DNA of 43,739 nucleotides. Origin: Candidatus Blackburnbacteria bacterium RIFCSPHIGHO2_12_FULL_44_25. GTDB taxonomy: Bacteria > Patescibacteriota > Microgenomatia > UBA8517 > UBA10165. A program made the position numbers and the translations under genes. The stretch covers positions 1 through 43,739 of the forward strand of contig MHCB01000006.1 in assembly GCA_001816455.1 (NCBI GenBank), written 5' to 3'. The notes below the pieces were generated by a model, which worked only from the letters and a program-made list of their open reading frames with translations, did no database searches and had not been told where the DNA came from. Positions 1 through 5,807 of the stretch are shown here, piece after piece (position 1 is the stretch's first letter; each line of letters begins with the position of its first letter).

Positions 1-363
1 TAGGGAATCTACACGTTTTAGGAAAAAACCCGAAGGTGTCGTATCTGTTCCACCTCCGGGGTGGAACAGTGCTTGCACCTCGCTTTTAATTTCTGTGGCA
101 AGCTCTGCTGGCACTCTTTCGTCGGCGTGGATGAAGAGGGCCCAGTCTCCTTTTACCCTGTCTAGGCCGTAGTTGTGTTGGCCTGCAAAATCGGAATTTA
201 ATTCTCGTCTGAAGACCTTTGCGCCTAAGCGTTTTGCGATTTCTACAGTCTTATCTTTGGAGTAATCATCAATTACAATTAGCTCGTCGCACCAGGAAGC
301 ACTTTTTATACAATCTTCTATGTTTTGCTCTTCGTTCTTGGTAAGGATCACACAGCTAAGCAT
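1..363 (-). CDS. Family 2 glycosyltransferase, C-terminus beyond window edge
   Basis: The first 121 residues are visible and the frame is still open at base 1. The N-terminus reads MLSCVILTKNEEQNIEDCI, the usual beginning of a GT-A fold family 2 glycosyltransferase. It is followed by CDELIVIDDYSKDKTVEI, which corresponds to the nucleotide-binding strand and first Asp, and by FIHADERVP, which matches the metal-binding DxD-like segment of WaaE/KdtX-type beta-glycosyltransferases. Such enzymes transfer a sugar from a nucleotide sugar to a lipid or glycan acceptor at the cytoplasmic face of the membrane. The acceptor cannot be told from this fragment. The start is the ATG at 361-363. Confidence 0.8.
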   Translation of the reverse strand, partial: MLSCVILTKNEEQNIEDCIKSASWCDELIVIDDYSKDKTVEIAKRLGAKVFRRELNSDFAGQHNYGLDRVKGDWALFIHADERVPAELATEIKSEVQALFHPGGGTDTTPSGFFLKRVDSL

Positions 364-430
364 TTTTTTAATTTCAGAGAGGACACCCAGGTTTCCTCTC
401 TGCGCTCGCAAGCAAAGCTTGGCCTAACGG

Positions 431-1141
431 CTAAACTCGCTGCTCTCCTTCCTTGAAACGCGCAGCTCTGATTACTTTGTAGAGACGCGGAATAAAACGA
501 TACACTATTGACGAACCGACAATTAAAGCCATTGTTGGATAAATAATGTTTAGGGGGAAAGTTTGGGTGTCGGAGCCGATATTCCAACTGTGCAAGAATA
601 AAAACCAAAAGCCGACGTAGTTTAGGACATGAGATTTCAGCCAATGCCGATTCAAAAATGGCTTATGGCGAAAGTAGGCTGCCAAAACCCCTAGGGTAAT
701 TAAAGTAAAACCAATTCGGCCATAGTTTAGGAGAAGATCTGTTTGGGTGAAAAAGCCTGGGATAAAAGCATCGATTACACCCTGGGTTCCTTCTGCAAGA
801 AAAGCACTGAGAGTAAAGAAGGTAGGGTGGGCAAGAATTAAAAGATAAGCATAGATGCCATTTCTTTCATGGTCAACCGTGGATCTACTGTCGAAAATCT
901 TAAACCATAATGGCATAAAGGCGCCGTGGACAATTTGTAAAAAAATTAAGAAGAAGGCGTATAGGCCGGTTAACCGTAGGAAAAGATAAGCCACAAGAGA
1001 GGGATTTGAGAACATTTTGATCAAGCCAGCTGGTCCTCCCGAGTTTTTGAGGACCACATAGAGCGGGATCAGAAGGAAGAGGATGTAGAGAATTTTTACA
1101 AAAAGCCTAAGTTTGTTTTTCTGTCCGTAAGTTTGATCCAC
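431..1141 (-). CDS. Ferric-reductase-like (YedZ/MsrQ-type) heme membrane protein
   Basis: A 236-aa polytopic membrane protein with about six hydrophobic segments. His residues lie inside or at the edge of helices (LQIVHGAFMP, LLILAHPTFF, HWLKSHVLN, LFLHSWN), the pattern of the ferric-reductase-like transmembrane domain, where paired His bind b-type heme. MsrQ/YedZ proteins pass electrons to a periplasmic partner, but no MsrP-like gene is visible here, so the partner is unknown. The start is GTG at 1139-1141. An extended -10 (TGG-TATACT, 1148-1153 for the hexamer) ends 6 nt before it and no Shine-Dalgarno is present, suggesting a leaderless transcript. Family assignment is from motif reading only. 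Confidence 0.65.
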   Translation of the reverse strand: MDQTYGQKNKLRLFVKILYILFLLIPLYVVLKNSGGPAGLIKMFSNPSLVAYLFLRLTGLYAFFLIFLQIVHGAFMPLWFKIFDSRSTVDHERNGIYAYLLILAHPTFFTLSAFLAEGTQGVIDAFIPGFFTQTDLLLNYGRIGFTLITLGVLAAYFRHKPFLNRHWLKSHVLNYVGFWFLFLHSWNIGSDTQTFPLNIIYPTMALIVGSSIVYRFIPRLYKVIRAARFKEGEQRV

Positions 1142-1147
1142 ATCTTT

Positions 1148-1171
1148 AGTATACCAATTCCGTGGTAGAAT
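1148..1171. promoter_or_regulatory. Divergent extended -10 promoters for the heme membrane protein and tRNA-Val
   Basis: On the reverse strand TGG precedes TATACT (1148-1153), 6 nt before the GTG of the membrane protein. On the forward strand TGG precedes TAGAAT (1166-1171), 14 nt before the tRNA. Neither has a convincing -35 box, so both would rely on the TGn extension. Pattern match only. Confidence 0.4.
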
Positions 1172-1185
1172 ACCTTAGTTTTTGA

Positions 1186-1258
1186 GGATCCGTAGCTCAG
1201 TTGGTAGAGCGTTCGATTCACATTCGAAAGGTCACAGGTTCGAGCCCTGTCGGGTCCA
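1186..1258 (+). tRNA. tRNA-Val (anticodon CAC)
   Basis: The 73-nt cloverleaf closes fully. The acceptor stem pairs GGATCCG with CGGGTCC (one T-G wobble) and the D stem pairs GCTC with GAGC. The anticodon stem pairs TTCGA with TCGAA around the loop TTCACAT, giving CAC at positions 34-36, which reads GUG Val codons. The T stem pairs ACAGG with CCTGT around TTCGAGC. The discriminator is A; CCA is not encoded, so it must be added after transcription. It sits between two reverse-strand membrane-protein genes. Confidence 0.96.
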
Positions 1259-1263
1259 CATTG

Positions 1264-1848
1264 CTATAAGTATCCAAGATAACGTAGACCACCTAGAGCT
1301 ATTAGCCCAGAAACGACGATTCCTGTTAAAAGTTGGATTGTGGAGTGTTTGTTTAGTGTCAATCTCGCCCAAAAAATAATTGGGATTGTTATGTAGAGTA
1401 GGAGTAAATTCCACCCAAACAGGAAATTTATTAAAATTCCCCCAAATGTATTCAAAGCAGTGTGGAGGCTTATCTGCCAATGGGTTGTGATTGTAAAAAG
1501 AACAATTAAACAAGTAATCAAAAGGATATTTAAATCAAATAACAACCTAGTGCCAAACTGATGGGCTAGAAACAATGAAACTAAATTGTTGATAAAAACC
1601 AAGGCCAAAAATGGGTAGCGTTCTTTTCTTTTTGGCAGATCCCAGGCTGTGGCTAGACCCATCTTTGGAGCAAGATATAAATATGATAGTGGGATAACAA
1701 CTTCTAGAAATAAAATGCTTGGAAACAATATGACTAATTGTTGACTAGTCAGACCAGAACGAAGTATTGTTGCCAAAAATAATACTGGTAACCACATTTG
1801 TGGTCCAAGCAGTACAGATAGCAACTTAGCAATTTTTGTTGCGTTCAT
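1264..1848 (-). CDS. PAP2-like polytopic membrane protein
   Basis: A 194-aa protein with about six hydrophobic segments. PKRKERYPF after the second helix pair, HWQISLHTA, and ARLTLNKHSTIQLLTG near the end resemble, in order, the three active-site blocks of the PAP2 phosphatase superfamily (KxxxxxxRP, PSGH, SRxxxxxHxxxD). The second and third blocks are degenerate, so it may be a catalytically altered relative. Membrane PAP2 proteins often recycle undecaprenyl diphosphate or act on lipid phosphates, but no substrate can be named. I start at the ATG at 1846-1848, before the first hydrophobic stretch, with a GATACT -10-like hexamer 9 nt upstream. An in-frame extension to 1935 is hydrophilic and less likely. 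Confidence 0.55.
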   Translation of the reverse strand: MNATKIAKLLSVLLGPQMWLPVLFLATILRSGLTSQQLVILFPSILFLEVVIPLSYLYLAPKMGLATAWDLPKRKERYPFLALVFINNLVSLFLAHQFGTRLLFDLNILLITCLIVLFTITTHWQISLHTALNTFGGILINFLFGWNLLLLYITIPIIFWARLTLNKHSTIQLLTGIVVSGLIALGGLRYLGYL

Positions 1849-1948
1849 ATCTTCGATAGTATCAGAAACGTTGGGAATGGTGTGTGAAAGTGAGAGGTGT
1901 TTTCCGCAAGGCGAGACCTTACAGGGGTCACCCAAAAGCAGTTGGTGT

Positions 1949-2188
1949 TTAATACTTTCTATATTTATCGTGTTGCCCGATATCTATAAAAAGTGCTGTA
2001 GATTTATCAATCCAGGTGAGGAATATCCGATTACCCTTGTCGATTCTGATAGTCCAAATTTTGGTTCCTCGTAGTTTTTCCAACTTTAATCCTGGATGTG
2101 CTGGATTGGAAATAAACATAGAAATAGCTTTAGTAGTTTTACTGAGCAGACCTGGATCGTTTTTTAAAAACTTTCGTCGATATGACAA
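1949..2188 (-). CDS. RelE/ParE-superfamily toxin
   Basis: A 79-aa basic protein reading MSYRRKFLKNDPGLLSK, then HPGLKLEKLRGTKIWTIRID and a terminal DIGQHDKYRKY. The order helix, 'LKLEKLRG...W-x-I-R-I', then a C-terminal His/Tyr/Arg tail is typical of RelE/ParE/HigB-type toxins, most of which cleave mRNA on the ribosome; ParE relatives poison gyrase instead. The putative antitoxin ends 42 nt upstream on the same strand, the usual antitoxin-first order. The start is TTG (2186-2188), chosen because it gives the canonical toxin N-terminus and no ATG or GTG is available in frame. Confidence 0.8.
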   Translation of the reverse strand: MSYRRKFLKNDPGLLSKTTKAISMFISNPAHPGLKLEKLRGTKIWTIRIDKGNRIFLTWIDKSTALFIDIGQHDKYRKY

Positions 2189-2230
2189 GTATCGTGAAGA
2201 ATATTGGAGTTACACCATTCTTCTAGTCTT

Positions 2231-2500
2231 CTAGGGCTTGCTTTCTCTTTCCATCTCTTCGAAATCTGCTTCGAGTTCTGCTAGTGTAGAGATTTTTTTT
2301 GTCTTTCCGGCTTTATATTCTTTCAATGCTTCGTTTAATGCAGCCTCTAACTGAAGTTTTTCTAACAGATCTAGGCCTATTATTGCGCCAAGGGGTTTGT
2401 TGTTAGATACAACAATGATGGGTTCTTTGGATTTATTTGCATCCTGAAGAACCCTTTTATATTCCCTTTGAATTTGTCGTGCGGATATTGTGTTAAGCAT
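2231..2500 (-). CDS. Phd/YefM-type antitoxin
   Basis: An 89-aa protein beginning MLNTISARQIQREYKRVLQD and continuing PIIVVSNNKPLGAIIGLDLL, the Phd/YefM DNA-binding fold (recognition helix followed by 'I-x-V-x-x-N-x-x-P-x-A-x-I'). The C-terminal half is Lys/Glu-rich, as expected for the disordered toxin-wrapping tail. It precedes the RelE-like toxin gene and would neutralise it and autorepress the pair. The ATG at 2498-2500 lies 8 nt below a -10 box (TAATAT), with no Shine-Dalgarno, so the transcript is probably leaderless. An in-frame upstream extension would run through the promoter and is rejected. Confidence 0.82.
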   Translation of the reverse strand: MLNTISARQIQREYKRVLQDANKSKEPIIVVSNNKPLGAIIGLDLLEKLQLEAALNEALKEYKAGKTKKISTLAELEADFEEMERESKP

Positions 2501-2508
2501 ATGTTTGC

Positions 2509-2547
2509 ATATTATCACAGGCCAACTGTTTATGTCAAGTTGACATA
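2509..2547 (-). promoter_or_regulatory. Toxin-antitoxin promoter with overlapping palindromic operator
   Basis: Read on the reverse strand, TTGACA (2533-2538) and TAATAT (2509-2514) are separated by 18 nt. The -35 box lies inside a perfect inverted repeat, TATGTCAA-n-TTGACATA (2531-2547). Phd/YefM antitoxins commonly autorepress by binding a palindrome over their promoter, so this is the likely operator. Confidence 0.7.
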
Positions 2548-2566
2548 CAATTATCAATAAGGGTGT

Positions 2567-2595
2567 TTGACACATTCTTCTCTTTACTCCAAAAT
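2567..2595 (+). promoter_or_regulatory. Promoter of the signal peptidase gene
   Basis: TTGACA (2567-2572), 17-nt spacer, CAAAAT (2590-2595), then 9 nt to the ATG at 2605. The perfect -35 box and short distance support the chosen start and a leaderless transcript. Confidence 0.5.
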
Positions 2596-2604
2596 GGTTT
2601 TTAT

Positions 2605-3159
2605 ATGATTACTAGGCGGCTTGGGGCAGCGATTGTTGATATTCTTCAGACGGTAGTTTTGGCTGTTGCGATATTTTTGGTTGTTTACCTCTTTCTTTTT
2701 CAACCACATCAGGTGAAGGGAGATTCCATGTTTCCTAACATGCTGGATGGGGAATATCTGTTGACAGACAAGCTGTCTTACCGGCTTGGGAAACCAGATC
2801 GGGGAGATATTGTTGTATTTGCAGCACCTCCAAACCCGAGTGAGGATTATATTAAGCGGATAATTGGTTTGCCTGGGGAGAGTGTTTTGATACGGGACGG
2901 AAAGGTTTATATAAACGGGAGCGAACTCAGAGAGAGCTATTTGCCCGATTCCTTAATAACTTCCGCCGGGCAGAGTTTATCAGAAGGGTCCGAGATGGTA
3001 TTGGCGGATGATGAGTATTTTGTACTTGGAGACAATAGACCCAATTCTTCTGATTCGAGGCGGTGGGGGCCGGTTAAGAGAAAAAAGTTAGTTGGACGAG
3101 CTTGGGTTGTTTATTGGCCGCCAAAAGAGGCGGGGGCAATCGACCACGCAGAGTACTAG
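2605..3159 (+). CDS. lepB: Signal peptidase I
   Basis: A 184-aa type I signal peptidase (family S26) that cleaves signal peptides from exported proteins at the outer face of the cytoplasmic membrane. One N-terminal membrane segment (about residues 10-32) precedes QPHQVKGDSMFPNM, whose Ser (about 41) is the nucleophile. YIKRIIGLPGE carries the general-base Lys (about 84). GDNRPNSSDSRRWGPV is the conserved box E. It would process the secreted proteins encoded at 12503-18203. I use the ATG at 2605, which lies 9 nt below a promoter. An in-frame GTG at 2563 would add 14 residues but has no spaced Shine-Dalgarno and lies next to the promoter. Confidence 0.93.
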   Translation: MITRRLGAAIVDILQTVVLAVAIFLVVYLFLFQPHQVKGDSMFPNMLDGEYLLTDKLSYRLGKPDRGDIVVFAAPPNPSEDYIKRIIGLPGESVLIRDGKVYINGSELRESYLPDSLITSAGQSLSEGSEMVLADDEYFVLGDNRPNSSDSRRWGPVKRKKLVGRAWVVYWPPKEAGAIDHAEY

Positions 3160-3163
3160 AATA

Positions 3164-4009
3164 CTAGGCCGCTACTCCGCCGAAGAGTTTTTGGAGTCTG
3201 TCTTCTGTTTCGGTAATTCCGCCTTTGAAAACCAGGACTATTCTGGTTTCTCTTTGAGACCTTAATATCTTGACGGAGGTAGGTTTGTTTATTTCCTTGT
3301 CGGTTAGGGCATCTTTTAAGACTTCGGTCATTCTGTCAACCTCTTCTGAAACTATTATTGGATTTTTTGGAGGGGTTTGAGGGGAGGGTTTCTGACCAAC
3401 TTTTGCCTTCATCCTGCGGGCTAGGTCTTCCGCACGTCTTACGGAGCCTGATTCTCGCAAAATTATTTTGTAGGCTTCTACCATTAAGCTCGAGTCTTCA
3501 ATCGCGGCCAGAGCTCGAGCGTGGCCTTCAGTTATAAGTCCTGAGAGAAGCCCGTCTTTTAATGCATCCGGAAGGCGAAGGAGGCGAAGACTGTTGGCGA
3601 TGTATGCCGGACTTTTACCGATTCTTTGTGCAACATCGGCGTTAGTCAGACCAAATTCATCCATCAAGCGTTGAAACCCTCGGGCGCGGTCCAACGCGTT
3701 AAGATCCACACGTTGAACGTTTTCGATGATTGCTAACTCGAGCATTCCGCGGGGAGAGGTTTCTTTTATAATTGCCGGAACATGTGTAAGACCGGCATAT
3801 TTTGAAGCTCTCCAGCGCCTTTCGCCTGCGATTATTTGGAATCCTGCTGGGGTTTTAGCAATAACAAGAGGCTCAAGAATACCGTGTTCTTTTATTGAAT
3901 CGATGAGATCAACTAAACTTTCGGGCGTAATAACACCGCGTGGTTGAAGCGGGTTTGGTTGAAGTTCTTCAACCGAGATCATTTCTACTTGGGCTATAGT
4001 AACGGACAT
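3164..4009 (-). CDS. parB: ParB/Spo0J-family chromosome partitioning protein
   Basis: A 281-aa ParB-like protein. ISVEELQPNPLQPR opens the ParB N-terminal domain. AGERRWRASKYAGL (about 61-74) is the CTP-binding GERRxRA box, ENVQRVDLNALDRARGF (about 96-112) is box 2, and LTNADVAQRIGKSPAYIANS (about 121-140) is the helix-turn-helix that recognises parS. A variable linker and a C-terminal dimerisation region follow. The protein would load at parS and help segregate origins. No parA/soj gene is adjacent, and I saw no canonical parS palindrome in the window. It is the last gene of the ileS-rodA-rplU-rpmA operon, 16 nt after rpmA. Confidence 0.92.
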   Translation of the reverse strand: MSVTIAQVEMISVEELQPNPLQPRGVITPESLVDLIDSIKEHGILEPLVIAKTPAGFQIIAGERRWRASKYAGLTHVPAIIKETSPRGMLELAIIENVQRVDLNALDRARGFQRLMDEFGLTNADVAQRIGKSPAYIANSLRLLRLPDALKDGLLSGLITEGHARALAAIEDSSLMVEAYKIILRESGSVRRAEDLARRMKAKVGQKPSPQTPPKNPIIVSEEVDRMTEVLKDALTDKEINKPTSVKILRSQRETRIVLVFKGGITETEDRLQKLFGGVAA

Positions 4010-4025
4010 TGTTTAAAAGTTAGAG

Positions 4026-4271
4026 CTACCCAACTGCGACAACAGAAGAGCCTCTTTGTGTCTTGAATTTAACGCTTCCAGAAACTGTCGCGTAGAGGGT
4101 GTGGTCGCGGCCGACTTTTACTCCGTCGCCAGCATGGAACTTCGTTCCCCTCTGCCTTATTAAAACACTTCCTGCAGAGACTTTTTCACCGCCAGAAATT
4201 TTAAGACCCAAACTCTTGCCGCGCCTGTTGCCTTTTTGCCTTACTTTTCCGCCTGCTTTTTTCTTTGCCAT
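4026..4271 (-). CDS. rpmA: 50S ribosomal protein L27
   Basis: An 81-aa protein with the L27 signature: AKKKAGGKVRQKGNRRGKSL, then GGEKVSAGSVLIRQRGTKFH, AGDGVKVGRDHTLYA and a final VKFKTQRGSSVVAV. L27 reaches with its N-terminal tail into the peptidyl-transferase centre. Mature-form KK rather than GGG follows the initiator Met, so no Firmicutes-type N-terminal cleavage extension is present. It lies 105 nt downstream of rplU with its own promoter in the gap and a Shine-Dalgarno-like AAGGAAAGA before the ATG. Confidence 0.97.
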   Translation of the reverse strand: MAKKKAGGKVRQKGNRRGKSLGLKISGGEKVSAGSVLIRQRGTKFHAGDGVKVGRDHTLYATVSGSVKFKTQRGSSVVAVG

Positions 4272-4298
4272 GGTTTATCTTTCCTTAAGCGATATGTA

Positions 4299-4328
4299 AC
4301 TATACAATAGTTTTTTCACGCAAGTCAA
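4299..4328 (-). promoter_or_regulatory. Internal promoter for rpmA-parB
   Basis: Read on the reverse strand: TTGACT (4323-4328), 18-nt spacer, TATAGT (4299-4304). It lies in the rplU-rpmA gap and leaves a leader of roughly 20 nt containing AAGGAAAGA. Unlike many promoters here it is not leaderless. Confidence 0.55.
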
Positions 4329-4376
4329 GTTGTATACTTTTATATGTTTAAGCACACTTACGAGTAGAATGGAGGT

Positions 4377-4691
4377 CTAGGAGACGATCTTTTCGACTTT
4401 CACGCGGGTATATTGGCTTCTGTGTCCGATTGTGCGACGGTATCGGGATTTGGCTTTATATTTACTAACACGAATCTTCTCACCTTTTTCTTCTCCCATA
4501 ACGCTCACTAGGACCTTTGCCCCTTTGACCAATGGCTCACCAATAGAAACTTTGTCTTCGTTGGTCACCAGTAAAACTTCGTCTAAATCAACGTTTTTAG
4601 TCTCTGTTGGATACTTGGCTTCTAAAAGGAGTTCTTTCCCCTCTTCTGCCTTGTATTGTTTGCCATTGGATTTTACTACTGCGTATTTCAT
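4377..4691 (-). CDS. rplU: 50S ribosomal protein L21
   Basis: A 104-aa protein that begins MKYAVVKSNGKQYKAEEGKE and ends with YRRTIGHRSQYTRVKVEKI, the conserved L21 C-terminal block (K-R-R-x-G-H-R-x-x-x-T-x-V-x-I). L21 binds 23S rRNA in the large subunit. It follows rodA by 23 nt and precedes rpmA, the widely conserved L21-L27 order. The insertion between strands is slightly longer and more acidic (GEEKGEK) than in model bacteria; otherwise length is normal. Confidence 0.97.
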   Translation of the reverse strand: MKYAVVKSNGKQYKAEEGKELLLEAKYPTETKNVDLDEVLLVTNEDKVSIGEPLVKGAKVLVSVMGEEKGEKIRVSKYKAKSRYRRTIGHRSQYTRVKVEKIVS

Positions 4692-4714
4692 ATAAAAATC
4701 TCGGGGAGGATACT

Positions 4715-5791
4715 TTAGGAGATAAGTATACTTTGTTTTGAATACGTTTTCAATTTTGTGGATATACCAGATACCATGCCAAGAAGGGCAGACATTGAGA
4801 TTAGGGCCGAGCCTCCGGAAGAAACAAAAGGAAGGGGAATTCCGGTTATGGGGAGTATTCCTAAGTTCATTCCAATGTTTATCACCACATGAGTAAAAAA
4901 TACGAAAAATATACCCCCTAGGAGGCTTTGGGAGAATGGGTCTTCAACTCTTTTTAAAACAACAATTATTCTATAGAGAATCAGCCCAAAGGCCATGATT
5001 GCGGCAAGTGCCCCCAAAAAACCTAGCTCCTCAGAAAGACTTGAAAAGATAAAATCGGTGTGACGTTCAGGCAAAAACGCAAGCTGGCTTTGAGGCCCTT
5101 GGCCCAATCCCCGACCTAAAAGTTGTCCACTTCCAATTGCAATAACGGCCTGAAGAGAGTTGTAGCCGGTTCTTAGTGGGTCTGCGGCAGGATAGATAAA
5201 TGATAAAATACGGCTTTTTTGGTAACCGGCAAGGCTTTTCCACAGAATTGGTGTTGAAATAACAAAAAGCAGGATACTTGTTACAAACCACCAGATAGGA
5301 GCCCCGCCAACAAAAACGACTCCAAGAAAACCTGCTCCCGCAACAATACTAGAACCAAGATCTGGCTGTTTGAAAATCAAAAAGAAGGCTGGTAGAAAGA
5401 CAAGAAAGCTCCACAAGAATCTTTTTGGGTCCTTCCCTCGCGAAACAAGATGGGCAAGAAAAACAATAAGGAACGGTTTAATGATTTCTGAGGGTTGGAT
5501 ACTTAAAGATCCTATTACAAGCCAACGGCTGGCGCCGCGGATGAACGCTCCGGTAAAAAGAGTTAGCAATAGTAGGATACAACAGAGAACATATATGAAA
5601 GGTGATGTGTTTTTAATTATCTTAATGTCTACTGCGGAAAAAAGGACGAAAGTCAAAAGCGCAATAGCAAGATATATAAATTGCTGAGGAAAGCTTCCCG
5701 GAGAGACACTCGAGAGGACAATACTCCCCAGGGCAGTTAAAAAGATAGTTGGGATAAAAATAATCCAATCAATGGATCGAAGCAAAAACAC
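4715..5791 (-). CDS. rodA: RodA-type SEDS peptidoglycan glycosyltransferase
   Basis: A 358-aa protein with about ten membrane helices, belonging to the SEDS family that polymerises lipid II. Recognisable blocks are FIRGASRWLVIGSLSIQPSE, then FKQPDLGSSIVAGAGF, YNSLQAVIAIGSGQLLGRGL with LPERHTDFIFSSLSEELGF, and the terminal GIPLPFVSSGGSALI. The catalytic Asp of SEDS enzymes corresponds to the Asp in KQPDLG. Its place away from the dcw cluster and the presence of a separate FtsW at 37660 argue for the elongation-type RodA. The start is GTG at 5789-5791, with a TATAAT hexamer (reverse strand, 5797-5802) only 5 nt upstream; AAAGAGG further up could also serve a transcript from ileS. Confidence 0.9.
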   Translation of the reverse strand: MFLLRSIDWIIFIPTIFLTALGSIVLSSVSPGSFPQQFIYLAIALLTFVLFSAVDIKIIKNTSPFIYVLCCILLLLTLFTGAFIRGASRWLVIGSLSIQPSEIIKPFLIVFLAHLVSRGKDPKRFLWSFLVFLPAFFLIFKQPDLGSSIVAGAGFLGVVFVGGAPIWWFVTSILLFVISTPILWKSLAGYQKSRILSFIYPAADPLRTGYNSLQAVIAIGSGQLLGRGLGQGPQSQLAFLPERHTDFIFSSLSEELGFLGALAAIMAFGLILYRIIVVLKRVEDPFSQSLLGGIFFVFFTHVVINIGMNLGILPITGIPLPFVSSGGSALISMSALLGMVSGISTKLKTYSKQSILIS

Positions 5792-5807
5792 GAGTTATTA
5801 TACCTCT

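Noticed and set aside
2563-2604. Upstream GTG start for signal peptidase
   Set aside because: It overlaps the promoter -35 and lacks a spaced Shine-Dalgarno; the ATG at 2605 fits the promoter and the family N-terminus.
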